Shown here: positions 8,901-18,800 of the stretch, one piece after another
How the letters are laid out: every line of letters starts with the position of its first letter
Numbering within the stretch: position 1 is the stretch's first letter
DNA from: Comamonadaceae bacterium UBA2121
Lineage (GTDB): Bacteria > Pseudomonadota > Gammaproteobacteria > Burkholderiales > Burkholderiaceae_C
Assembly: GCA_002331385.1 (NCBI GenBank)
Contig: DCYB01000004.1
Location: 128,018-192,017 of the forward strand
Direction: 5' to 3'
Length of the DNA stretch: 64,000 nucleotides
The notes under the pieces: model-generated
What the model was told of the DNA's origin: nothing
Databases searched by the model: none
What the model saw: only the letters and a program-made list of their open reading frames with translations
Program-made: the position numbers and the translations under genes

Positions 8901-10089
8901 GCGGCGACGCCTCGCGCAGGCGGTCATGCACGGACGGCTCCAGCGGCAGGCGGTCGGCGATCTGCGCCAGCACCTGCAGGTTCAGGCTGCTGGCGCGCAA
9001 CTCGCCCCGCTCCGCCGAAGGCTGGGTGTCATTCACACCCGTCTGGCTCAGGAACAGCGTGGCGGCGGGCCAGCGCAGGCCGTCGTGCGTGACAAAGGCG
9101 AGGTCCTGCGCGCTGGCCTCGAAGCCGCCCGCGAAGCGCTGCACGCCGATGCGTCCCGTCACCTCGTGCACGGCGAGCGGTTGCAAGGTTTTGCCCAGCG
9201 TAGCGCGCACCTGCGACAAGCCCAGATCGGCCACCGCGCCCACGGCGACCCCCTTGCGCACGTCCACCCAGGCGCGCACCGCGCCGTGGCCTTCGCTGAC
9301 TTTCAGCGCGCCCAGATCGGCATATTGGTTCAGGCGCGAGACATCGGCATCGGGCAGATCGGCGTAGAGCTGGCCGCTCCAAGTGCGCCAGTCGTTGCCG
9401 TGCACGGTCAGGATGGGCTCGCGGAACTCGCCGCGCAGGCTGAAGCGCCCGCCCCAGCCCTCGGGCGGCGTGGCGTCCACGCGCAGCCGATGGCGCCAAT
9501 GTCCGTTGCGCATGATCAGATTCAGCTCGGACAGCGTGATCGGCGGCGCGCCGCGCAACTCGTCCGTCCAGCGCACGCGCCCGTTCACGATCGCCACCTC
9601 GCTTTGCGAGAACAGCCAGTCGGTCGCCGCGCCATCGTCCTTGCCCGTGCCCTGAATCTGCAAACCAGCGACAAAAATGCGCCCTTCAGCATCGCGGCGC
9701 ACATCGAGTTCGGGGTTTTTCAGGTACAGCTGCTCGAATCCCAGACGCAGCAGCGAGCGCGGGGAGATGGCGGCAACCACCTGCTCCAGCCGCAAAGCCT
9801 CTCGTCCGGAGGGGTCAAGCAGCGCCACGCCCGACAGCTCCAGCGTCGGGATGAAGCCATCGCTGGATGCCTGCAATCCGCCAATGCGCACAGGTACCCC
9901 CAGCGCCTTTGCGACCTGCGTTTCCACGTGGGAGCGGAATTCTCCGATACGGGGCACAATCAGTCCGTGCAGTATGCCCCAGGCGACCGCCGCCAGCAAC
10001 CACACGGCGACCAACAGCCCCAGAGACCATCGCGCAAAGCCAGCGAGCAATCGCAGCAGACGGGATGGAGAAATGGGAGGCTCGTTCAT
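5911..10089 (-). CDS. yhdP: YhdP-family AsmA-like envelope protein
   Basis: The 1392-residue protein is anchored by one N-terminal membrane helix (about 17-45, SLGLLVAVWLLAAVAWGI) with the rest in the periplasm. It ends in an AsmA-like C-terminal region. YhdP homologues form long beta-rich, groove-shaped proteins thought to carry phospholipids between inner and outer membrane, and the length matches the family (about 1270-1400). The start at 10089 places the membrane helix right after a short basic head. It opens the yhdP-nitrilase operon and diverges from glnE with a 142-base gap. Codon use is that of the backbone. The function is taken from the family. Confidence 0.93.
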   Translation of the reverse strand: MNEPPISPSRLLRLLAGFARWSLGLLVAVWLLAAVAWGILHGLIVPRIGEFRSHVETQVAKALGVPVRIGGLQASSDGFIPTLELSGVALLDPSGREALRLEQVVAAISPRSLLRLGFEQLYLKNPELDVRRDAEGRIFVAGLQIQGTGKDDGAATDWLFSQSEVAIVNGRVRWTDELRGAPPITLSELNLIMRNGHWRHRLRVDATPPEGWGGRFSLRGEFREPILTVHGNDWRTWSGQLYADLPDADVSRLNQYADLGALKVSEGHGAVRAWVDVRKGVAVGAVADLGLSQVRATLGKTLQPLAVHEVTGRIGVQRFAGGFEASAQDLAFVTHDGLRWPAATLFLSQTGVNDTQPSAERGELRASSLNLQVLAQIADRLPLEPSVHDRLREASPRGIASNVHLAWHGPIAAPEQYEANGLVQDLSLGMPGGSGAAAKNAASRVAGKAPPAEPPGIQGARVEFSVTQAGGSAQVDIKEGALHFPGVFEEPLVPIQQLHTKVSWQIDGDRIAVQAPQVRFANADAAGEAKFAWRTADARKSASGSRFPGVLELSGSASRADGTRVHRYLPLGVPQDARHYVREAVTAGVASKVDFRVKGDLNDFPFKKPGQGDFRIAAQVRNVNYQYVPAFLQSQGELPWPALTNLSGELVFERAGMKVNNANGTLGGVAQVKVSNTSAEIPDLDHPVVGVDATARGPLADMLGLVRTSHIAQLTEHALDDARATGNTELRLQLSLPVNHIADARVQGNVKLAGNDVRFTPDVPEVTQAHGAVQFSEAGFSLSNVQGRALGGDVRLEGGMRALPREEAGRKSAVSVRAQGTATAEGLRSVAPAGPLADLAAKASGTTPYSVDVGVLHGAVQLAVNTTLQGMRVQLPAPLGKPAEGELPVRFEKRLVAADDSPAAAPLWRDHWSVQVGDVGAVHYVLEPATAEQPARVLQGALAFGAKAPERLKLPASGVVAHVVLDDLDLDAWESALDASSVSTKGANPAAARLQGGMEFVPSSMHVQARSIEWKNRVIHNVKADFARQPRLWLLNMQADELAGQAEYREAGDNVPAPGLIRARLQRLTLPESHEAHVDDLLSEEPRDLPAMDIVVEDFRMRGREMGRIEVMARNSTTREGQREWLLSHLNLIAPEATFRSSGRWALERGQGSHAQRRTTMQFELHVRDSGELLSRFGMSGVVRKGKGVLHGEVAWIGAPLSPDYPSMTGRMKLDMQTGQFLKADPGLAKLLSVLSLQSIPRRLSLDFRDIFSEGFAFDFVRGDVRIDRGVATTNNLQMKGLNAAVLMEGKADLERETQDLHVVVVPEINAMTASLVATAINPVIGLGSFLAQIFLRGPLIQAATQEFRIDGTWSDPRVERVARGSKAAAEAAKMQPESGASAPHPEGETSQ

Positions 10090-10231
10090 GGCAGTTGGCA
10101 GGTGATGAGGGAATTATGACCCGCGCCGTCACCCGGGGTTCTGCACAGATGGTGTCGTGATGTACACAAGCGCGCCCGAAAGGTCGCATGGACACATCAC
10201 GATCTGAGAGTGCGTCCTGCGCCAGTCTGAC

Positions 10232-13072
10232 ATGCCGAAGCATTTGAACGAATCGTCCCCCACCACCGGCGACCGCCAGCTTGCTGAACATTCCCGCTTT
10301 TTCCAGCGCCTGCATCGGCGCTACGCGGAGCAATTGCCCTTGCTGCCTGCGGGAGTACCCACGCGCGAAAGCATGAACCAGACCTGTGACGCACTGATGT
10401 CACAAGGCCACGATCTGGGCGCGGCGCTGCGCATCCTGCGCCAGATCGTCATGGAGCGGCTGATCCGGCTGGACTGCGAGGACGGCGCGCCGCTGGACGA
10501 CATCACCCTGCCCGTAACGCAATTGGCCGAGTTGGCGCTCGACCGCGCCGTCACCGCCGCACGCGCCGATCTAGACACCCGCCACGGTGCGCCCCTCGGC
10601 CCGCAGGGCGAGCCGGTGCAGCTCTGGGTCGTCGGCATGGGCAAGCTCGGCGCACGCGAATTGAACGTGTCGAGCGACATCGACCTCATCTACGTCTACG
10701 AACATGACGGCGAAACCTCAGGCCAGCCCGACGGGCGCGGCAAGCTGTCGAACCACGAATATTTCTCGCGCGCAGTCAAGGCCATCTACACGCTGGTGGG
10801 CGAAACCACCGAGCACGGCTTTGTCTTTCGCGTCGATCTGGCACTGCGACCCAATGGCAACTCCGGCCCGCCAGCGGTCTCGCTGACGGCGCTGGAGGAC
10901 TATCTGCAAGTGCAGGGCCGCGAGTGGGAGCGCTTTGCGTGGCTCAAAAGCCGCGTCGTCGCCCCGCGTGCCTGCCTGTCCACGCCGAATGTGCAGGCGC
11001 TGCGCGGCGTGGTGCTGCCGTTCGTCTTCCGCCGCTATCTGGACTACAACGTGTTTGACGCGCTGCGATCGCTGCACCGCCAGATTCGTGACCATGCGGC
11101 CAAACGCAGCGCCGGTCATCCCGAGCGCGCCAACGACGTGAAACTCTCGCGCGGTGGCATTCGCGAGATTGAATTCACCGTGCAACTGCTGCAAGTAGTG
11201 CGCGGCGGCACCTTTCCCGAACTGCGCTGCCGCCCCACGCTGGAAGCCTTGCAGCGGCTCGCGCGCGCCGGCCTGATGCCGCAGGAAACCGCCGATGCGC
11301 TGGCGGCGGCTTACATCTTCCTGCGCAAGGTGGAGCACCGCATCCAGTATCTGGACGACCAGCAGACGCATGTGCTGCCGACCTCCGATGACGACCTGTG
11401 CTGGATCGGCCAGACCATGGGCGTGGAATGCAGCGACTTCTTGCGCGAGCTCGACACCCACCGCGAGCTGGTGGCGCAAGAGTTCGACACGCTGCTCGGC
11501 GGCGAAGCCCAGAGCAAGCAATGCAACGGCGGCAGTTGCAAAGGCCCACGTGCCGCCGCCATGGCGAGCGCACCCGCGCCGGAACTGGAAACGCTGCTCG
11601 AACAATTGCCCCCGAAAATCCGTGAGCGCGCCGCCGAATGGCGCAGCAACCAGCGCGTGCAATCGCTGCGCGACGAAGCGCGGGCGCGGCTGTTCAAACT
11701 GGTGCAGCGCACTGCGCGCTGGGTGGCCGAAGGATCGACCACCGAGGACGCCGCCGTGCGTCTGGTCGGCTGGCTGGAGCCGCTAATGCGCCGCGAAAGC
11801 TATCTGGCGCTGCTGCTGGAGCGCCCGCTGGTGCACGAACACCTGCTGCATCTGCTTGGCACTGCGAAATGGCCGGCGCGCTACATGCTCCAGCACCCCG
11901 GCGTGATCGACGAGCTGGCGAGCGATGCGCTGATGTCCGAACGCTTCGTGCCGTCAGACTTTGAACATGAACTCGAACTGCGTCTGGCCGCGCTGCAATC
12001 CACCGGCGAAGACGACGACGAAAACCTGCTCAACCTGCTGCGCCGCGCACACCATGCGGAGACCTTCCGCACGCTGGCGCGCGACGTGGAGCACCGCATC
12101 ACTGTGGAGCAGGTGGCGGACGACCTGTCCGCTTTGGCCGACAGCGTGCTGCGCGTGACCTCGCGCTGGTGCTGGAATCGCCTGAAAAACAAGCACCGCG
12201 AGACGCCGCAATTCGCCATCATTGGCTACGGCAAGCTGGGCGGCAAGGAACTGGGCTACGGCAGCGATCTGGACATCGTCTTCGTCTTCGATGACGACGA
12301 CGAGAACGCCGCCGAAATCTACGCAGCCTTCGTGCGTAAGCTCATCAACTGGCTCAGCGCCAAGACCGGCGAGGGCGACCTGTTCGAGATCGACACCGCC
12401 CTGCGCCCGAATGGCAACTCGGGCCTGCTGGTCACCAGTTTCAAGGCCTACGCCGACTACCAGACCCAGCGCGGCAGCAACACCGCGTGGACCTGGGAGC
12501 ATCAGGCCATGACGCGCGCGCGCTTCATCCTGGGCACCGAAGACCTCGTTCCGCTCGACCCTAACGGCCAGCCCGTGGCGCAGGATGCCCCCGATACACC
12601 CGCTGGCGGCCTGCATCTGCGCGAGCGTTTCGATGCCGTGCGCGAGGCCGTCATCACCGCGCCACGCGACAGCATTGCGCTGCGCGCCGAGATCGTCACC
12701 ATGCGCCAGCGTGTGAGCAGCGCGCACGTCGTGCCAGCCAACGCCTTCGACGTGAAGCACAGCCCCGGCGGCATGGTGGATGCGGAGTTCACGGTGCAAT
12801 ACCTCGTGCTCTCGCATTCGGACGAACACCCCGGTTTGCGTGAAAACCTCGGCAACATCGCCCTGCTGCGCCGCGCTGAAGCGGCTGGCCTGCTGCCTTC
12901 CGGCATGGGCGAAGCGGCAGCCAACGCCTATCGCACGCTGCGCCAGGTGCAGCACCGCGCGCGTCTGAATGAGGAACCGACGCGCGTGCCGCTCGACGAA
13001 CTCATGCCGGAGCGGCTCGCCATCCAGACTCTGTGGCGCACGGTTTTTGAGCCGACTTCTGCGCTGTCGTAA
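10232..13072 (+). CDS. glnE: Bifunctional glutamine synthetase adenylyltransferase / deadenylase
   Basis: The 946-residue GlnE adds AMP to, or removes it from, a tyrosine of glutamine synthetase in response to PII state. Both nucleotidyltransferase halves are present: the N-terminal deadenylase with GMGKLGARELNVSSDIDLIY (from about residue 133) and the C-terminal adenylylase with GYGKLGGKELGYGSDLDIVF (from about residue 664). Each is followed by RPNGNSG and by a GG(I/M)xxxEFTVQ motif. A linker near residue 425-445 contains CNGGSC and an Ala/Pro-rich run, which looks like a lineage-specific insertion. The gene is alone and is followed after 173 bases by the RND operon. Confidence 0.97.
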   Translation: MPKHLNESSPTTGDRQLAEHSRFFQRLHRRYAEQLPLLPAGVPTRESMNQTCDALMSQGHDLGAALRILRQIVMERLIRLDCEDGAPLDDITLPVTQLAELALDRAVTAARADLDTRHGAPLGPQGEPVQLWVVGMGKLGARELNVSSDIDLIYVYEHDGETSGQPDGRGKLSNHEYFSRAVKAIYTLVGETTEHGFVFRVDLALRPNGNSGPPAVSLTALEDYLQVQGREWERFAWLKSRVVAPRACLSTPNVQALRGVVLPFVFRRYLDYNVFDALRSLHRQIRDHAAKRSAGHPERANDVKLSRGGIREIEFTVQLLQVVRGGTFPELRCRPTLEALQRLARAGLMPQETADALAAAYIFLRKVEHRIQYLDDQQTHVLPTSDDDLCWIGQTMGVECSDFLRELDTHRELVAQEFDTLLGGEAQSKQCNGGSCKGPRAAAMASAPAPELETLLEQLPPKIRERAAEWRSNQRVQSLRDEARARLFKLVQRTARWVAEGSTTEDAAVRLVGWLEPLMRRESYLALLLERPLVHEHLLHLLGTAKWPARYMLQHPGVIDELASDALMSERFVPSDFEHELELRLAALQSTGEDDDENLLNLLRRAHHAETFRTLARDVEHRITVEQVADDLSALADSVLRVTSRWCWNRLKNKHRETPQFAIIGYGKLGGKELGYGSDLDIVFVFDDDDENAAEIYAAFVRKLINWLSAKTGEGDLFEIDTALRPNGNSGLLVTSFKAYADYQTQRGSNTAWTWEHQAMTRARFILGTEDLVPLDPNGQPVAQDAPDTPAGGLHLRERFDAVREAVITAPRDSIALRAEIVTMRQRVSSAHVVPANAFDVKHSPGGMVDAEFTVQYLVLSHSDEHPGLRENLGNIALLRRAEAAGLLPSGMGEAAANAYRTLRQVQHRARLNEEPTRVPLDELMPERLAIQTLWRTVFEPTSALS

Positions 13073-13245
13073 ACAATGTGCACCGCGCTGGAACATCCAC
13101 ACTGGTTTGAAATCTGTCGATAGCCTTTTTCCAGTCATTCATGCTCTAATTCTGCGCTTGCAGTCCAGTGCGCCGAACCGTCCCCTTGGACGACCATCGC
13201 GGCGCACCGGTTTCAATCCATGATCGCCCCACAAGGGCGCTTTGC

Positions 13246-14709
13246 ATGACGTCTGAATTCTTCGCGCACCTGCATCTGCGAACCATTACCGTGTCCGCGC
13301 TCGCCTTGTCGCTGGCCGCGTGCGCCCTGCCTCGCCCACCGGCGCAGATCGAAGCGCCTGCGCCTGCGCAATGGCATGCTGAGCTGCCGCATGAGGGCAG
13401 CGTCGCGCAATTGCAGAACTGGTGGGAGCGCACGGACGATCCCCTGCTCGCCACGCTCATCCGCGACGCGCAAACCCTCAGCCCGACAATGGCCACCGCG
13501 CGCTCCCAGTTCGAGCAGGCCCGCGCCGCCCAGGTGGCCGCACGCTCTGCATTGCTGCCCGCAGTCGATGCACAGGGCAGCGCCAGCCGTGGCTTCAACC
13601 AGCAGGCGGGCGGCATTGCCAACACCGCCCAATTGGGCGTGCAGGCCGGTTGGGAGTTGGACCTGTTCGGCTTGAACCGGGCCGGTCATGAGGCCGCCAC
13701 CGAACGCCTGGAAGGTGCCCGCGCACAGTGGCATGCCGCGCGCGTGTCCGTGGCGGCGGAAGTCGCGCAGCAGTACAGCAACTGGCGCTATTGCCAGCGC
13801 CAATCGGGCGTACTTCAGGACGACGTGAATTCACGCGAACAGACGGCGCGGCTGTCCAGCGACAGCGAACGCGCCGGCTTCACCTCGCCCGCCAACGCGG
13901 CGCTGGCAGCGGCCAGTTTCTCCGACGGCAAAGTACGCCTGGCGCAGCAGCGCCTGCAGTGCGACATGGGCGTGAAGACGCTGGTCGCGCTCACCGGGCA
14001 TGATGAGCCCACGCTGCGCGCCGAACTGGCCGCCGCCCCGGCAGTGTCGCTGTCCGAAGCACTGTTCAGTGTGGACCACATTCCCGCCCGCGTGGTTGCC
14101 CAGCGCCCCGATGTCTACGCCGCTGAGCGCGAAGTGGCCGCCGCCAGCGCCGACGTGGGCAGCGCCGAGGCCGAGCGCTATCCGCGCCTGTCCATCAGCG
14201 GCTCGATTGGCCGCCTGTATATGGGGGCGCAGGGGATGAGCGGCTCCAGCAACATCTGGAGCGTCGGGCCGTTGGCGCTCTCCTTGCCGATCTTCGATGC
14301 CGGTCGCCGCAAAGCGCAGGTCACCGCCGCGCAAGCGCGCTACGACGCTGCCGCCGTGAACTACCGCGCGCAGGTGCGCAAGGCCGCCAGCGAGGTCGAA
14401 CAAGCCCTGACCCAGTTGGCCAGCACGCGCGAGCGCAGCGCCGACGCGCAGTCCGCCGCCGCTGGTTATCGCCGCTCGTTCGAAGCCACGCAGGCGCTGT
14501 GGAACGGCGGGCTCGCCAGCCAGCTCGATCTGGAAAACGCGCGGCGCACGGCCCTCGCTTCCGAACAGGCACTCGTCACCCTGGAGCACGAGCGCATGAC
14601 CGCGTGGATCCAGCTCTACCGCGCAGCCGGTGGCGGCTGGGACGCCCATGCCTGCGACTCTCCCGATCACCCGGTGGCCCTCGTGCCACCCGCGCCGCCC
14701 GCGCACTAG
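13246..14709 (+). CDS. RND efflux outer-membrane factor (NodT/OprM family lipoprotein)
   Basis: The 487-residue outer-membrane channel of a tripartite efflux pump. The ATG at 13246 gives a lipoprotein signal (LSLAAC, Cys26); the frame stays open upstream but would hide it. Two OEP repeats are visible, with LQNWWERTDDPLLATLI near the mature N-terminus, WELDLFGLNR in the first repeat and LALSLPIFDAGRRKAQV in the second. The gene is first in an operon with the adaptor (12 bases downstream) and the pump. Substrates cannot be read from the sequence. No regulator is adjacent. Confidence 0.93.
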   Translation: MTSEFFAHLHLRTITVSALALSLAACALPRPPAQIEAPAPAQWHAELPHEGSVAQLQNWWERTDDPLLATLIRDAQTLSPTMATARSQFEQARAAQVAARSALLPAVDAQGSASRGFNQQAGGIANTAQLGVQAGWELDLFGLNRAGHEAATERLEGARAQWHAARVSVAAEVAQQYSNWRYCQRQSGVLQDDVNSREQTARLSSDSERAGFTSPANAALAAASFSDGKVRLAQQRLQCDMGVKTLVALTGHDEPTLRAELAAAPAVSLSEALFSVDHIPARVVAQRPDVYAAEREVAAASADVGSAEAERYPRLSISGSIGRLYMGAQGMSGSSNIWSVGPLALSLPIFDAGRRKAQVTAAQARYDAAAVNYRAQVRKAASEVEQALTQLASTRERSADAQSAAAGYRRSFEATQALWNGGLASQLDLENARRTALASEQALVTLEHERMTAWIQLYRAAGGGWDAHACDSPDHPVALVPPAPPAH

Positions 14710-14721
14710 CCCATACAGCCC

Positions 14722-15864
14722 ATGCAACGATCTTTGTCATTGCCTTTCTCCGCCACTTGGCTCGCCATTACCGCGCTGTGCGCCATGGCGGTGGGCGGCG
14801 CATTGTTTCTGGGCGCGGACTCGCGTGCGGCGGATGAGTCCGCCAAAACCGCCTCGTCCGCAACGGCACCTCGCCCTGCGCTGACGGTGAACGTCATCCA
14901 GCCCACCTCCGCGCAGATCGCCGCCACACTGCACGCCAATGGCAACGTCGCCGCATGGCAGGAAGCCAGCATCGGCGCGGAAAGCAACGGCCTGCGCCTG
15001 ACCGATGTGCGCGTGAACGTGGGTGACACCGTGCGCGCAGGACAGGTACTGGCCACTTTTGCCGCCGACACCGTACAGGCCGACGTGGCGCAGGCGCGCG
15101 CCAATCTGGCCGAAGCACAGGCCAATGCCGCCGAATCCCGGGCCAACGCAGAGCGCGCACGCCTGCTCAGCCAATCCGGCGCGTTGAGCGCGCAGCAAAT
15201 CCAGCAATACGCGACCGCCGCACAGACCGGCGTCGCGCGCGTGGAAGCCGCCAAAGCCATGCTGAATTCCCAGCAGTTGCGCATGAAGCACACGCAGGTG
15301 CTCGCGCCCGACAGCGGCGTGATCTCCGCCCGCACGGCGACCGTGGGCGCCGTCGTAGGCGCAGGCACGGAGCTGTTTCGCATGGTGCGCAAAGGCCGTC
15401 TGGAATGGCGCGCCGAAGTCGCCTCCAGCGAACTTCCGCGCATCAAAGTCGGGAGCAGCGCACGCCTCACCGCTGCCAGCGGCGCGCAGGTCGAAGGCAA
15501 GGTGCGCACCATTGCCCCGACCGTGGACGCCCAAACGCGCAACGCGCTGGTCTATGTCGATCTGCCCGCCCACCCGGACATCCGCGCGGGCATGTTTGCG
15601 CGCGGCGAATTCGTACTCGGACAGCGCCAGGCGATCACCGTTCCTTCCACCGCTCTGGTGGTGCGCGACGGTTTCAGCAACGTGTTTGAACTCACGCCCG
15701 AGAAGAAGGTGCGCATGGTGCGCGTGCAAACGGGACAGCGCACGGGCGACTCGGTCGAGATCATCTCGGGCCTGAGCGCCGGTGCCTCCATCGTGGCGCG
15801 GGGCGGCGCATTCCTCAACGACGGCGATCTGGTGCGCGTGCAGCCCGCCGCCGCAAGCCAATAA
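14722..15864 (+). CDS. RND efflux periplasmic adaptor (membrane fusion protein)
   Basis: The 380-residue protein has an N-terminal membrane segment at about 9-30. Lipoyl half-motifs flank an alpha-helical hairpin rich in Ala and Gln (residues about 110-180), and a beta-barrel domain follows (AGMFARGEF...ITVPSTALVV). This is the standard plan of MFP subunits that bridge an RND pump and its outer-membrane channel. It starts 12 bases after the channel gene and ends 32 bases before the pump gene, so the three are co-transcribed. Confidence 0.93.
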   Translation: MQRSLSLPFSATWLAITALCAMAVGGALFLGADSRAADESAKTASSATAPRPALTVNVIQPTSAQIAATLHANGNVAAWQEASIGAESNGLRLTDVRVNVGDTVRAGQVLATFAADTVQADVAQARANLAEAQANAAESRANAERARLLSQSGALSAQQIQQYATAAQTGVARVEAAKAMLNSQQLRMKHTQVLAPDSGVISARTATVGAVVGAGTELFRMVRKGRLEWRAEVASSELPRIKVGSSARLTAASGAQVEGKVRTIAPTVDAQTRNALVYVDLPAHPDIRAGMFARGEFVLGQRQAITVPSTALVVRDGFSNVFELTPEKKVRMVRVQTGQRTGDSVEIISGLSAGASIVARGGAFLNDGDLVRVQPAAASQ

Positions 15865-15896
15865 CGCCAGGCGACCCCTTCACGAAAGCGCACGCG

Positions 15897-18800
15897 ATGA
15901 ATCTCTCGGCCTGGTCCATACGCAATCCGATTCCCGCAGCCATGCTGTTCGTGCTGCTCACGCTGGCAGGGCTGCTCGCGTTCCGCTCGATGAAAGTGCA
16001 GAACTTTCCCGACATGGACCTGCCGGTGGTGATGGTGACCGCCGCCCTGCCCGGCGCAGCTCCGGGCCAGTTGGAGAGCGACGTGGCGCGCAAGATTGAA
16101 AATGCGATCGCCACCACACAGGGGCTCAAGCACATCACCACCACGCTGACAGACGGATCGGCCACGATTTCCGCCGAGTACCGGCTGGAAAAGCCCGTGC
16201 AGGAAGCCGTGGACGACGTGCGCTCCGCCGTCTCGCGCGTGCGCGCCGACATGCCCGCCGACTTGCGCGACCCCATCGTGAACAAGCTGGAGCTGTCATC
16301 GCAGCCCATCCTGGCGTTCGCGATTTCCTCCAGCCGCATGGACGACGAGGCGCTGTCGTGGTTCGTTGACGACACGCTCACCCGCCGCCTGCTGGCGGTC
16401 ACCGGCGTGGGCGCGGTCAGCCGCGTGGGCGGCGTGACACGCGAGATTCGCGTAGCGCTGGACGCCCAGCGCATGCAGGCACTGGGCGCCACCGCCGCCG
16501 ATGTCTCCCGCCAACTGCGCGCCACGCAACTGGAGAGCGCGGGCGGACGCGCCGAGCTGGGCGGCGAAGAACAGCCGCTGCGCACCCTGGCCACCGTGCA
16601 GACCGCCGAGCAGATCGCCGCCATCGACATGGCCCTGCCCGGTGGTCGCCACATCCGGCTCGACCAGATTGCCACCGTCACCGACACCACGTCCGAGCAG
16701 CGCACCGCCGCGTTTCTCGGCGACAAGCCGGTGATCGGCTTTGAAGTCTCGCGCAGCCGCGGTGCAAGTGAGGTGGAGGTTGGCGCTGGCGTGCAGCGTG
16801 CGCTCGACCAACTCCAGGCAGAGCACCCCGATCTGCAGCTCACGCGCACCGTGGACTTCGTCGTGATCGCGCAGGACGAATACGACAGCTCCATGCGCTT
16901 GCTGTACGAGGGCGCGATCCTCGCCGTGATCGTGGTCTGGTTGTTCCTGCGCGACTGGCGCGCGACCATCATCTCTGCCGTGGCGCTGCCGCTGTCGGTG
17001 ATTCCCGCCTTCATCGGCATGTATCTGCTCGGTTTTTCCATCAACATCATCACGCTACTCGCGCTGTCGCTGGTGGTCGGCATTCTGGTGGACGACGCCA
17101 TCGTCGAGGTGGAAAACATCGTGCGCCACCTGCGCATGGGCAAGACGCCGTATCAGGCAGCAATGGAGGCGGCAGACGAAATCGGGTTGGCCGTGATCGC
17201 AACCACGTTTTCGCTGATCGCCGTGTTCCTGCCGACGGCATTCATGAGCGGCATTGCCGGGCGCTTTTTCAAGCAATTCGGCTGGACGGCGGCGCTGGCG
17301 GTGTTCGCATCGCTGGTCGTGGCGCGACTGCTCACGCCGATGATGGCGGCGTACATGCTCAAGCCGCTGGTCCAACTGGAAAAAGAGCCGCGCTGGCTTG
17401 CCAAATACATGCGCATGTCCGCGTGGTGCCTGCAGCACCGCGTGCTCACCCTGCTGGCCGCGCTGCTGTTCTTCATCGGCTCCCTGGCACTCATTCCGCT
17501 GCTGCCGTCGGGCTTCATTCCCGCTGACGACAACGAGCAGACGCAGGTCACGCTGGAATTACCGCCGGGCACCAAGCTGCCGGAAACACGCGCCATGGTC
17601 ACGCAGGCCACCGAGCGCGCCCTGCGCGTGGGCCACGTCGCCAGCGTGTATGCATCGATTGGCGGCGGCACGGCGGGCGCCGACCCGTTTGCGGGCAATG
17701 CCTCGGCCGATCCGCGCAAGGCCACGCTCACTCTCAAGTTGGCACCGCGCAACGAGCGCCCGCGCAAACAAGCCATCGAAGACAAGCTGCGCGCCGCCAT
17801 GCAGGATTTGCCCGGCGTGCGCGTGAAGATCGGACTGGGCGGCTCCAACGACCGCTACGTGCTGGCACTGGCCAGCGAAGATCCGCAGGCGCTGGCCGCA
17901 TCCGCGCAGGCCGTGGAACGTGACCTGCGCACCATTCACGGCATTGGCGGCGTGAGCTCATCGGCCAGTCTGGTGCGCCCGGAAATCGCCGTCGTGCCCG
18001 ACTTTGCCCGCGCCGCCGACCTTGGCGTGAGCAGCAGCGCCATGGCCGAGACGCTGCGCGTCGCCACGGTCGGTGACTATGACCAGTACCTGCCCAAGCT
18101 CAACCTCGCGCAGCGCCAGATTCCCATCGTCGTGCGTCTGGACGATGCGGCGCGCGAAGACCTGTCCGTGCTGGAGCGCCTGAACGTGCCCGGCGCGCAC
18201 GGGCCGGTGCGCCTCTCCGAAGTGGCCACGCTGCAACTGGCAGGTGGGCCCGCCGTCATCACGCGCTATGACCGCGCGCGCAACGTCAACTTCGAGATCG
18301 AACTCGGCTCACGCGGCCTGGGCGAAGTGACCGAGGCCGTGCGCCAACTGGAGTCCGTGCAAAAGCTTCCGGGCAGCGTGCGCCTGATCGACATCGGCGA
18401 TGCCGAAATGATGGGCGAACTGTTCGCCAGTTTCGGCCTCGCCATGCTGACCGGCGTGGTGTGCATCTACATTGTGCTGGTGCTGCTTTTCAAGGACTTG
18501 CTGCAACCCGTCACCATCCTCATGGCGCTGCCGCTGTCGCTCGGCGGCGCCTTCGTGGCACTGCTGCTGGCCGGCAAGAGCTTTTCCATGCCCTCGCTCA
18601 TCGGCCTGATCATGCTGATGGGCATTGCCACGAAGAACTCCATCCTGCTGGTGGAATACGCCATCGTCGCGCGCCGCGAGCATGGCCTGAGCCGCTGGGA
18701 CGCGCTGCTCGATGCCTGCCACAAGCGTGCCCGACCCATCATCATGACCACCCTCGCCATGGGCGCGGGCATGATGCCGATCGCGCTGGCGCTGGGGAAT

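Noticed and set aside
7633..10119. An 828-residue plus-strand open frame opposite yhdP
   Set aside because: It is a shadow of a GC-rich gene. It has His/Arg/Gln-rich chance composition and no domain, while the other strand encodes a clear YhdP.
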